64,000 nucleotides of DNA from Fulvia fulva (Eukaryota; Ascomycota; Dothideomycetes; Mycosphaerellales; Mycosphaerellaceae). The translations under genes and the position numbers were made by a program. Every line of letters begins with the position of its first letter. The first letter of the stretch is position 1. The stretch is taken from contig NC_063018.1 in the NCBI RefSeq assembly GCF_020509005.1, positions 3,100,001 through 3,164,000 on the forward strand, given 5' to 3'. Below are positions 10,380 to 19,972 of the stretch, piece after piece. Below the pieces are notes generated by a model. That model ran no database searches, had not been told where the DNA came from, and worked only from the letters and a program-made list of their open reading frames with translations.

Positions 10380-11474
10380 ATGGATCCTTCTCAACTTGAT
10401 GTGCCTCCTCTCAAGGACCTCACCATTGATAACATTACCGAGAATGTTAAGCTAATCAACTCGCAATGCCCGGATCCCAGATTGAAGTATATCCTCGAGC
10501 GAATAGTGCAACATCTGCACGACTTTGCCAGAGAAACGAGACTCAGCCATGAAGAGTGGATGACAGGCTTGTTGTTCCTCACATCAGTTGGTCAAATCTG
10601 CACAGACGTGCGGCAGGTCAGTAATTTCTAGCTGGAGATCGCTGTGGTGTAGGCTGACAGTTGACCAGGAGTTCATCTTACTGTCCGACATCCTTGGTCT
10701 ATCACTCCTTGTAGACAGCATTGACCATCCCAAGCCTCCCGCATCGACCGAGGGCACTGTACTCGGCCCATTCCACTCCCATGAAGCTGAAGACGCTCCA
10801 AACGGCTCAGTCATAGCCCACGACCCCGATGGCGAACCTTGCCTCGTCCTATGTACGATCAAGGATACCGCTGGGAAGCCGGTCGAGGGCGTTAAGATTG
10901 ACATCTGGGAGACAGACAGCAAGGGTTTCTACGATGTGCAATATGCTGGAAGGGAAGGACCAGATCAAAGAGCTGTGATGAAGAGTGATACTGAGGGCGT
11001 GTTTTGGTTCAAGGCCATCGTACCGGTGCCATACCCAGTCCCACATGATGGACCTGTGGGCAAGCTGCTAGTACGGCTGAGGAGGCATTGTTACCGGCCA
11101 AGTCACATGCACTTCATGTTTGAGAAGTCGGGATATGATCATCTGATAACGTGAGTACCGCTCCGCTGTGAGACTTGTAATGTATGCTGATCGCTCTCGA
11201 CAGGGCACTATATCTTCGGGGCGACCCTTACGAGACTTCTGATGCTGTCTTCGGAGTCAAGGAGTCACTCTTGATTGACTTGGGCACCGTCAACAAAGAC
11301 CAAGCGGACAAGTACGGAGTGAAAGAGGGCAGTAAGTTGATGACTTACGACTTCGTGCTCGTCAGCGAGGAGGAGTCTCGGAATCTGAGGCAAAAGAACG
11401 CCATGCAGGCCATGGAGAAGCTTGGCAGGAGGATGAAGCTGTACAATGGCTTACCTGTCCCAGACATTGACTAG
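10380..11474 (+). CDS. Intradiol ring-cleavage dioxygenase (catechol/hydroxyquinol 1,2-type)
   Basis: Three exons (10380-10616, 10669-11150, 11204-11474) with GT-AG introns of 52 and 53 bp give about 329 aa. The N-terminal helical dimerisation domain (to about residue 95) contains EEWMTGLLFLTSVGQIC and EFILLSDILGLSLLVD, typical of catechol or hydroxyquinol 1,2-dioxygenases. The catalytic barrel shows GTVLGPFH, GKPVEGVKIDIWETD, GFYDVQY and the iron ligands in CYRPSHMHFMF (Tyr, His, His). The non-haem Fe(III) enzyme opens catechol-type rings between the hydroxyls, feeding the 3-oxoadipate pathway. The exact substrate cannot be fixed; hydroxyquinol or catechol is more likely than protocatechuate. 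With the neighbouring dehydroquinase it suggests a small quinate/aromatic catabolic pair, transcribed in the same direction from a similar promoter. Confidence 0.9.
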
Positions 11475-11651
11475 TGGGGTGAAAGAGTAGCGAGGGTAGC
11501 GGTGCTAGTGAATGAGTAAGTGAGGTTCCCAACTCGTGATTTGTGTTCACCTGCACATGTAACTAAATCGCTTTCAAAATCCGCTTCTCGCTTTGTCCAA
11601 TCTTAACACATTGATTTCAACACACCAACCAACTACACTCGCTTACACCAA

Positions 11652-12695
11652 ATGCCTAGCTTTGCTTCCTACCTCTTCGGCACCAAGAACAGAATATACA
11701 CACCATCACCAACAAGCACCATGCCAGGCTTACACGAGCTCGAGCTCGCCATCATCCTCGCCCAAGCACAAGCAACAACCCGCGCCGTCGCAGAACAACG
11801 CTCAGCAGCCATCGAGTTCCACCGAAAGCGAATCACCGAAGTGGCCGGCGCTCGCCAGGACTGGCTCAACGCGCAAAAGACTCGAACACCCACCACGGCT
11901 GAACAGCTCGAGAAGATCTACCGCTCTGCTCAGCTCCACGAGGTAGCAGCCGATAACATCCGCAAGCAGTTTGAAGATCGCTACAGCAAAGTCCTACAAG
12001 ACGAACAGGACGCGCTCAAGAACCTCACAGACTGGCGCAACTTCGGTATCGCCATCGTCGATCAAGAGAAAGCACGAAAGGAGGAAATGCAGAGAAAGCA
12101 GGAGCAGCGCATGCAAGATGCCGCTGAGCTCGAGGCCCGGAAACGAGCGGCGGACTTAGAAGCCACGAAGAAGCGACTCGACCGCGAACGCCAGGACCGC
12201 CTGGAACGTGAACGCGCAAAGCGCGCCGAGCGCGAACGCAAAGCAGAGGAACGACGCGAGCAACAAAAAGCAGAAGAGCAACACCGCTACTACCAATGGA
12301 AATCCCAAAACGCGCACAAACCCTTCTCCCAAGGCGGCGCGAACCTCACCACCGACACCTCATCCGCCTTCACAGCCGCGTGCACGACTTGGCGCGCCGC
12401 CGTCGAGGTGGCATTCAACGACTACGCTTCCATCAAGGACTTTCCGCAGCCGCCTGTGAGTGGGACGTGCGTGAAGGCGAGTTGTAAGGCGGAGAAGAGG
12501 GCGTTGCGGGCTTGTGCGTGTGATGTGCAGAAGGCGTTGAGGGCGGGGAGGGTTGAGCTGAAGAGGGAGCGGAATGGGTGGCATCCCGATAAGTTTTCGG
12601 GTTGTGATGAGGAGAGGAGGGAGGAGTGGCAGAGGATGGCGAAGGAGATGTTTCAGGTTGTGTCTGTGATGTATCAGGGGCAGGGGCGTGGGTAG
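11652..12695 (+). CDS. Coiled-coil protein with HPD-containing C-terminal motif
   Basis: A single exon encodes about 347 aa; a second in-frame ATG at 11721 (MPGLHELE) is a possible alternative start. Residues of about 80-215 form a long charged coiled coil rich in Arg, Glu, Lys and Gln (RERQDRLERERAKRAERERK). After a TWRAAVEVAF segment there is a cysteine-bearing stretch, then a C-terminal region with GWHPDKFSGC and MAKEMFQVVSVMYQ. The HPD followed by KF and helices recalls the J-domain core of DnaJ proteins, and related Trp-His-Pro-Asp-Lys tails are common in uncharacterised fungal coiled-coil proteins, but the full J-domain is not evident. Function unknown. Codon use is normal for the neighbourhood, so I regard it as a real gene. 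Confidence 0.72.
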   Translation: MPSFASYLFGTKNRIYTPSPTSTMPGLHELELAIILAQAQATTRAVAEQRSAAIEFHRKRITEVAGARQDWLNAQKTRTPTTAEQLEKIYRSAQLHEVAADNIRKQFEDRYSKVLQDEQDALKNLTDWRNFGIAIVDQEKARKEEMQRKQEQRMQDAAELEARKRAADLEATKKRLDRERQDRLERERAKRAERERKAEERREQQKAEEQHRYYQWKSQNAHKPFSQGGANLTTDTSSAFTAACTTWRAAVEVAFNDYASIKDFPQPPVSGTCVKASCKAEKRALRACACDVQKALRAGRVELKRERNGWHPDKFSGCDEERREEWQRMAKEMFQVVSVMYQGQGRG

Positions 12696-13051
12696 CGATG
12701 CAGAGGGCAGAGCAGATGTTGACCGTGGTGGATTGATGATTGATGAGCGCGCGCCATTACTGCATGGTGTTTGGCTTGGGCGATGGTTTTGTTCCTTGGG
12801 CGATTCTTTGCTTCAGCTTAAATAACACATAGCCCCGGGAGTGAGACGAATGCACGATATTACACGTTCTGAACATCTTGATACATGTTCGCATTGCTTC
12901 ATCTTATGTGACTACATGGCGCACCATGGAAGCCAGGCGAGGGTTGCCGTCTTCCGCGAGAGTGTCACAATCGGCAAATGCCTTTTCATTCTTTTCATGC
13001 TATCCACCACCACACCATCGCTGCAAGCATCGCAAGAAGCTCGCGAATTGC
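12696..13051. other. Intergenic between convergent genes
   Basis: It holds the 3' flanks of the coiled-coil gene and of RPS14. No RNA gene or coding pattern is seen. Confidence 0.6.
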
Positions 13052-13726
13052 TCACAGACGGCGACCACGGCGACCACCCTTTCTCCGAGTGCTGTCGGAT
13101 GGGGTTGGGGTAACGTCCTCGATGCGGCCGATCTTCATGCCGGAACGGGCGAGAGCGCGGAGAGCGGACTGAGCACCTGGACCTGGGGTCTTGGTGCCGT
13201 TGCCTGAAACCTGTGTTAGTGGACATGCTCGTTGGATTTCAAGCTAAGTGTGTACATACCACCAGTAGCACGGATCTTGACGTGGAGTGCGGTGATACCC
13301 AACTCCTTGCAGCGGGTAGCGACGTCCTGGGCAGCCAACATGGCGGCGTATGGGGAGGACTCGTCACGGTCGGCCTTGACCTTCATGCCACCAGTGACAC
13401 GGCTGATGGTTTCGCGGCCACTGGAATCACCCAGGTTAGCCTGTGTCCCATCTGCCCAAAATATGTATCTTCCTGCAGACATTTCTGCCTGAGGAGTGTA
13501 GTGTATTCTTACGAGAGATCGGTAACGTGGACGAAGGTGTCATTGAAGGAGGCGAAGATACGGGCAACGCCAAAGACGAGCTCGCCTGTTGTGAAGATAC
13601 TGATCAGTACGGCTGTCCTCCAATGCTCGCGTGTCTCGATGTCTTTGGCTTCTTACCCTCGCGGACCTGGGGACCAAGGGAGATGTTCTCCGTCGCACCG
13701 CGCTCGACCTTCTTCTTTGGTGCCAT
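13052..13726 (-). CDS. RPS14: 40S ribosomal protein S14 (uS11)
   Basis: Four exons (13726-13657, 13585-13513, 13420-13260, 13203-13052) give 151 aa, exactly the usual eukaryotic length. The protein starts [20 protein letters not shown] and passes through [40 protein letters not shown] and [20 protein letters not shown]. It ends [19 protein letters not shown] followed by RRGRRL. uS11 lies on the small-subunit platform and binds the 3' domain of 18S rRNA. All splice sites are GT-AG (introns 71, 92 and 56 bp) and the phases agree. One family difference is visible: VTPTPSDS where animals have VTPIPSDS. It is divergent from TYR1, 362 bp away, so the two probably share a promoter region. Confidence 0.97.
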
Positions 13727-14088
13727 TTTGCTGCTTGTCGACGGGGTGATGTGTTGGTCGAGAGGAGGTGACTTCGTGCCGTGAAGAGAGGAAAGATTGA
13801 AGCTGCCAAATTCGGTGTGGATTGAGGTTCGTCGGCATAATTCCGCCGCCAAGCCCGATTGAAAAGCACAGACGAATCAGAGAAAAGCTCTTCTTTGCGC
13901 GCGCGACTTGAACTTCTTTCCTTCTCTTCACCACCAACAACATCACTTCACAACTTTCGGCCATCATCCTGACAGCGCATATTCGCTGCTGTGTGTGACT
14001 GTAGTTTGCAGTGACTATGTTGGCGGCAGGTTGAAGACCCTCTTCATCACCATCATTTTGCTGAGCTCGGAGAAGAGCTACTGCCATC
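13727..14088. promoter_or_regulatory. Divergent promoter region RPS14/TYR1
   Basis: The 362-bp gap lies between two outward-facing starts. It contains pyrimidine-rich tracts (about 13905-13935) typical of ribosomal-protein gene 5' regions; no specific factor site is claimed. Confidence 0.5.
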
Positions 14089-15767
14089 ATGGGCGACGCA
14101 GTGGTGGGCATCATTGGCATGGGCGACATGGGAAAGATGTACGCGAGGAAGATTGCAGACGCAGGATGGACGTGAGTGCACCTCAATGTCTTGCCTCCTG
14201 TCGGCCACGATACATCACATGGTAAGTCTTTACCCGCCACCCCATCACCACCTACCTCACCTGTAATGATGACTTGAGTGCATTTGGCTCGAGTATGGTC
14301 GTTCGGCACCGCTTGCTACCTTTCTGGCGCTTGCGACCGGGCGGCTGTCAATGATGTAAAATCTCAGCTACCTTAATTTTTTTGTCTGAACGCAAACGCT
14401 ACCACGCCCTGCTCAAAGCATGACAAGTGGCATGAGCATTCGCTGACAGCTCAACAGATTTCCCTCTCTTACACCTGAGCTAACTTGTCTGAAGAGTCCA
14501 CGCGTGTGACATGCCTGACAAGTTCGAAGCTCTCAAGGCAGAGTTCCAGTCCAGAGTATGCTCTCCCATATATAGCCTAGATAGACAGCAGCTGAGTCAC
14601 TCCCAGCCTAATGTCCACATTCTCGAAAACGGTCACTTTGTCTCACGCAGCAGCGACTGGATCATGTATTCTGTGCCTGCCGCAAACATTGACTCAAGTG
14701 TAGCGAAGTTTGGGCCTTCCACCAAGATGGGTGCCATCGTAGGTGGTCAGACATCGACCAAAGCTCCCGAGATCGAAGCGTTCGAGAAACACCTTCCCCG
14801 AGACGTCGAGATCGTGTCTTGCCACTCTCTCCACGGCCCTGGTGTGAACCCGAAAGGCCAGCCACTCGTCATCATCAACCATCGTGCCTCGGAGAAGAGC
14901 GTAGATCTGGTTCAGCGCATGTTGTCCAGCTTCGAATCGAAGTTTGTGCCTCTGACCGCGGAGAAACACGATCGTATCACTGCCGACACTCAAGCTGTCA
15001 CCCACCTCGCCTTCCTTTCCATGGGTACTGCGTGGCAAGCGAATAACCAATTCCCATGGGAGACAGAACGATACGTGGGAGGCATTGAGAATGTCAAGAT
15101 CAATCTCATGATGCGCATCTATGCCAACAAGTGGCACGTGTATGCGGGACTCGCCATCCTCAATCCTGCTGCCAAGAAGCAGATTCGGCAGTACGCCGAG
15201 TCTGTCACTGAATTGTACAAGCTCATGCTCGCTGGTCACCGCAAGGAACTACGTGAGAGGATCCATGCCGCGAAGGATGCAGTCTTTGGCGCCCCGAAAC
15301 CCGACGACGATGTCTTGCTGCAGGACGAACTCCTTGACCGCTTCAGCCTTGGTGACAAGCCCGCACAACGTGTCAAGAACAATCACCTAAGTCTGTTGGC
15401 CATGGTCGACTGTTGGTGGAAGCTTGGCATCGTACCTTACGACCATATGATCTGCAGCACACCACTCTTCCGCCTCTGGCTGGGCATCACCGAGTACGTC
15501 TATCGCAACGAGACACTACTGGAGGAGTGCATAACGACTGCAATCGAGGACCAGAGCTTCCGTGCGGACGATCTGGAGTTCACGTTCGCCACCCGCGACT
15601 GGAGTGAGAGGGTGCAACTTGGACACATGGATGGTTATCGTGAGAAGTTCGAGAAGATTCAAGCCTACTTCGCACCAAGATTTGCAGAGGCTAACAAGAT
15701 TGGAAATGAGATGATCAAGACGATTGAAGAGAGCTTGAAGGCCACAAGAAAGAATGGACTTGCATGA
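14089..15767 (+). CDS. TYR1: Prephenate dehydrogenase (NADP+)
   Basis: Three exons (14089-14171, 14495-14555, 14607-15767) give about 434 aa. Exon 1 encodes the dinucleotide-binding loop GIIGMGDMGKMYARKIADAG; exon 2 gives VHACDMPDKFEALKAEF. Exon 3 holds GQTSTKAPEIEAFEKHLP, SCHSLHGPGVNPKGQPLVII, DRITADTQAVTHLAFLSMG, KWHVYAGLAILNP and YDHMICSTPLFRLWLGITEY, all strongly like yeast Tyr1. The enzyme oxidatively decarboxylates prephenate to 4-hydroxyphenylpyruvate in tyrosine biosynthesis. Intron 1 is unusually long for this locus (323 bp). Intron 2 is 51 bp, a multiple of three, and has no in-frame stop, so its retention would add 17 residues. The acceptor of intron 1 was chosen because it restores the DAGWT-VHACD join. 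Confidence 0.93.
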
Positions 15768-16396
15768 ACACGACTTCACGATAACGACACAAGCGCGACA
15801 GGAAGTCGATTAGCTTCTCCGAAGAACTTTGACCCAAACATCAACCTCGCATCCCGGTCAGGATTTGGGACGTTACTTAGCGCCAGCTTGAGTTGCACAA
15901 ATAACAAAATCTGCGATTATATCTCATCTTACCTCACAGCTCAGTTCAACGACAGAGTTCAGCTTCGGGCCGTCACGGGACAAAATGGTTTTATACAAAG
16001 ATTGACTGGCTACCACAATATCTCATGGAAGCTTCTTGATGCTGTTTTGCGGGGAGTACGCATCAGCGACTGACTACTTGGTACAGAATTGCGAAGCACG
16101 AATTCGGGCTTGACTTGATGAAGCAAGGAAACGCGTGCTGATGAGGAGGCATACTCGACTACACAGGCTGCCATCCAACGACAACACAGGTAAAACTGTT
16201 TGGGAATAAATGACGCTACATCAGGTGGAGAGAGTACCTAATCGACTCCTCAACAGCGCCAATGCAGGTACACGCGGCATCGAAATAAGAGACCATTTCA
16301 TTCTACAGCACATCTTTCTCGACCTTCACACACATTCGTTCTGACAATACTACAACTAATACACCTTAACACTAATCACCTCACACAACCACAACC
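15768..16396. other. Intergenic, upstream of the wall-protein gene
   Basis: No coding sequence is recognised. The last 100 bp before 16397 are CA-rich and pyrimidine-rich, consistent with a 5' leader of a highly expressed wall-protein gene. Confidence 0.5.
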
Positions 16397-17102
16397 ATGA
16401 AGACCGCATCCGCAATCGTCGCCCTCGCTGGCGTCGCTGTCGCTCAGCAGGCTGTTACCCAGATCGGTACATCCCAACCAGCACCATGAGACAGAAATCA
16501 CACTGACATTCCTTTGCAGCCGATGGCCAAATCCAGGCTGCCACATCTGCCGTTGCTGGCGGTTCGGGCTCAGGCAGCGGGTCCGGATCTGGCTCAGGTT
16601 CAGGCAGCGGCTCTGGAGCTGGACAGGGCGGTTCGGGCTCAGGCTCCGGCGCTGGTGCTCAGACTACCTACGCGTGCAACCCAGCGCATCAGTACCCAGC
16701 TGGTCAGACTTGCACTGTTGTCAACGGCTCTTTGACTCTTGTGATCGGGGCCCCGACTGCTGGTGCCGGTGGTGCTGGTCAGGGAGGAGCCAATCAGGGA
16801 GGAGCTGGTCAGGGAGGAGCTGGTCAGGGAGGAGCAGGACAGGGTGGTGCCAAGCCAACCGGCGCCGTTGTCACGCAGATCGGTAAGACACAGACTTACG
16901 CAAGGGTGCCGGAAAGCCACTAACATGTCTTCAGGCGACGGCCAAATCCAAGCACCAACAGGTGCAGCCAACACTGGCTCGGGCGCTGGCGGCAACACTG
17001 GCTCGGGCGCTGGTGGCAACACTGGCTCGGGCGCTGGCGCTAACACTGGCTCGGGCGATGGCGCTAACGCTGGATCAGGCTCCGGAAGCGGATCTGGCAT
17101 GG

Positions 17103-17133
<31 letters not shown>

Positions 17134-17323
17134 CATGGGCAGCAAGGGTGAGTGAAACAATCGTCAGAGTTGCCAACATCAATGCTAACTCTTCACGGGC
17201 AACGGCACTGGATCTGGTGCTAACCCAGGTATGTCGGTCACTCCATACACTGGTGCAGGCGCCAAGGTCGCCGCCAGCGGTTTCTTCATCGCTGCCGGCA
17301 TTGTTGCTGTCTTCGCTTTGTAA
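16397..17323 (+). CDS. PIR-repeat, GPI-anchored Gly/Ser-rich cell-wall protein
   Basis: Four exons (16397-16466, 16520-16882, 16935-17147, 17229-17323) give about 246 aa. The start MKTASAIVALAGVAVA is a signal peptide. Two copies of the PIR signature Q-I-x-D-G-Q-I-Q (QIADGQIQ and QIGDGQIQ) occur, each split by a phase-1 intron just after the Ile codon. In PIR wall proteins the first Gln is the site of alkali-labile ester linkage to beta-1,3-glucan. Between and after them are Gly-Ser runs, a small cysteine-containing segment (YACNPAHQYPAGQTC), tandem GGAGQ units and NTGSGAG units. The C-terminus, SGFFIAAGIVAVFAL, is a GPI-addition signal. The last intron (17148-17228) is longer than its 52-53 bp sisters, and the expected acceptor at 17197-17198 reads GG rather than AG. 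The product is presumably wall-attached and structural. Confidence 0.82.
16783..17140 (+). repeat. Low-complexity tandem repeats inside the wall-protein gene
   Basis: A 15-bp unit like GGAGCTGGTCAGGGA recurs around 16783-16846 and a roughly 24-bp unit encoding NTGSGAGG recurs about four times at 16971-17060, followed by GGCTCT dinucleotide-codon runs. Such arrays commonly vary in length between strains. Confidence 0.75.
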
Positions 17324-17447
17324 GAAGCCACACAAATGGACAGACAGAAGCGGTGTCTGTACAATAGCCTAGCTTGTACTGTAAGACCTCTTCACCACAG
17401 CAGAGAGTGCTGGTGAAATAGTGGAATGACATAATATCTATTTGGAA

Positions 17448-17495
17448 CATTCACCAACGTGTTTGCGGAAGCTGAAAAAGGCGCTAGTGAAGGCT
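17448..17495 (+). promoter_or_regulatory. Conserved upstream module, copy A
   Basis: CATTCACCAACGTG, then CTGAAAAAGGCGCTAGTGAA. It resembles the modules before paralogues B and C but lacks the central TTCTGCGTCAT. A likely 5'UTR intron (17700-17751, GTAAGT...TATAG) follows before the start codon. Confidence 0.45.
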
Positions 17496-17792
17496 GAGAC
17501 CCACTCGGCTTTAAAACGCCGCATTTTGCTTTCCTTGCTCTTCGCAAGCGCATCTTCTCGCTCACCAGACAAACACCACCTCGCAGATCTCACAAGCGAC
17601 CATACTAACAGCACAACTCTTTGTCTCCCGACCACCCGACACCGACAAACATCAAGCAGGTATCGCAGATATTATCTCAGTTCAGAATTCGCCTTCACAG
17701 TAAGTGTATCTCCACTTTCCAGACTCGCAAATATACTAAGATGATTTATAGGCAAAGACCGGGTCGGCTGGGTCAACTCGGTCCCAGCAGCC

Positions 17793-19066
17793 ATGGCAAA
17801 CTCGATTTCTGCATCGGTCAACAAGCCGTCCACCCTTCGCTTCGGAGCTCCGACATTTCGTAGTCAGCTTCTGATGCCTTGTGGTAAACACCCAAAGCCA
17901 ACCAACGTGCCAGCAGCGCCACGTCAATCTGGCGAGCGTCCACGTCAGCTAGCACAACGTTACCGCCGGGCACTGGGACACAACGAGAAGCGCGGGTCGT
18001 GTATGTGCGACTACCACGACTACCCCGAGCTTCGAGCGGAGTGAAGCAGTACTCGAATGTGAGTTTATAAAACACGCCCATGTCAATCTTGTACTGACAC
18101 CTCTAGCCGACCTGTCTCAACCGAACCTTCCACCCCTTTAGGCGCTTGCCCGCCGAACTGCGAAACAAGATCTACGGCATGGTCCTCAAGTCTGACGAGG
18201 CACTCGAGTTCTGTCCCGAGCCTTTCGACTACGACGGCGAGGGCAGAGTGAGAGACGGCTGCGATGGCGAACAGGCATATGAGAAAGTTCGCAAGCATCA
18301 CCGCGAGAAGACCGAATCCCTACGTTCTGATGCGGCCGCCCTCATGCGCACCAACCATACCATCAGCGACGAAGCCGCGTACATCTTCTTCTCCGAGAAC
18401 GAGTTCAGATTTAGCAACACCTCCGGCTGGATCTCTCTCGACTTCTGGCTCTTCATGACTGGGCTAAAGAAAGCATCGATGCTTCGCCACATCACCATCT
18501 GTTATCCAACCTTTACCGTCAAGCCGATTTCAATCAGCAGCGAGTACACTTTCGCAAGCGGATGTGTCTACTTCCATGTTGGCCGCCCAAAGACTGCTGG
18601 CCATGCGACCGTGCTCTCGGGACCAGGTTTCGAATACAAGGGGCGCTGGTGGGAGGAGAAAAGCCTCACCAATGACCCTACCCTCATCATCCAGAAAGCG
18701 AAGTCTCTACACCAACTTCGCTTTGTCATTCCCGCCTTCTCCTGGCCAAACGGTGTCCGGGGCAGCCTCGAGAGTCCTGTGGACGCCAAGCAATTCTACA
18801 GCCTGGACGTCGTGTATGCTGGTGTTCGCATCGAACCCACGGTCTACGCTTTCTCCTACTACCACCAGGGCCAGCGGATCCCTTCTACTGTTAGTAAGTC
18901 CCGGACTGCTGCTCAAGCTCATACCGACAAGACAGGCAAAATCTGCAAGTACGAGGATCATTGGATCGATCGGAATGGCGAGTGGTATGACAGCAGTGGA
19001 GGTGAGAGTCAGAAGGTGAACGAGGATCTATATTATGGCATCGAGGGTCTCTTCGCTGAGCAGTAA
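17793..19066 (+). pseudogene. Paralogue A of a tandem family (Cys/His module + F-box/2EXR-like), frameshifted
   Basis: Exon 1 (17793-18058) encodes MPCGKHPKP, RPRQLAQRYRRALGH and GSCMCDYHDYPELRAE, the N-terminal module shared with the two downstream paralogues. Its frame meets TGA at 18042-18044. Alignment to B and C shows A is one nucleotide short between that point and the donor at 18059; with one more base the exon would end in phase 0, as the acceptor (18107) requires. Exon 2 (18107-19066) is fully open and begins PTCLNRTFHPFRRLPAELRN, a start like fungal F-box/2EXR segments. It continues with EFCPEPF and ends KYEDHWIDRNGEW...GIEGLFAEQ. Either the gene is disabled, or it is expressed only from a shorter start, or the base is an assembly error. 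Function unknown. Confidence 0.68.
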
Positions 19067-19626
19067 GGAGAGTCTAATACTCGGACACGAATTAGGCGCG
19101 CGAAGGCGGCGCTTGGTTGTGTGCGTTTATAGACACCTAGAGCTCATCGTTCGAGGTTCGGAAACTGGGCAAGGGTGATGCCGATGCAGAGGGTGATGGA
19201 CCGGAGCCACAATGGATATGAGAGCGACATTGGCTTGGAACAACGCGCAGAGTCCCGCACGATGCATTATGTTATTATAAGGAAAGGCGTTCTTGTTTCT
19301 GTGCTTACTGTAACAGCAGTCTGAGATGTCTCGAGGAGATCTGCACAGAAGGCTGTCTTCTAGCTCCGGGCTCAAGGCAATGGTTGTCACCGACTTCCAC
19401 ATTAGCGATTGATACTACATTTACTACAGTCGTGGCACACAAATTCTCGCTCGCCAGTTCCCGCCACTCTCGTCATGCTCCGTGTTGAGCACTTAACGAC
19501 TTCTGCCATGGTCCTCTTCCTGTCCGCTTCACGGCCGTGAAACATGTGGTGGTGACTTGAGTGCTACAGTGAATGTGTTTTGCCCTGGTAGACTGCCTCC
19601 AATGGTGATGTAGAGCCTACTTCAAG
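19067..19626. other. Intergenic between paralogues A and B
   Basis: No gene is recognised; short frames on both strands lack coding character. Confidence 0.5.
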
Positions 19627-19697
19627 CATTCAGTAACACACGCGCACGTACTTCTGCGTCATCTTGGTCCGGAAAAGGCGCTAGTAACGCTTGGGCC
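19627..19697 (+). promoter_or_regulatory. Conserved upstream module, copy B
   Basis: CATTCAGTAACACACGC, GCACGTACTTCTGCGTCAT and GGAAAAGGCGCTAGTAACGC match the module before paralogue C over about 70 bp. TGCGTCAT resembles a bZIP half-site. It is about 280-350 bp before the B start codon. Confidence 0.5.
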
Positions 19698-19972
19698 ACG
19701 ATCATATGAACCTCACAAGAGCCGCTAGCGGACGGCACCACATCGAAGACCCTTGCCCACTGGAATTTGCTTCCTCCAACTTGGATACCTTCTCTCCAAC
19801 CACGAACAGGGCCTTCAATTTTCGTCTGTCTGCCTTTGCAGTCCCACCGGCAAACCTCTGCAAACAACCCGGAGAATAGGTCACCAGCACTCGCTAACTA
19901 CTCGGCAAGCACGACATCTATTCTCGCATACTACACAAGATAACAAGATGTATAGTCCTCCCAACCACAGCC

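Noticed and set aside
16639..17160. 173-codon Pro/Glu-rich frame opposite the wall-protein gene
   Set aside because: It is the reverse of Gly/Ser repeats, and the low complexity explains the absence of stops.
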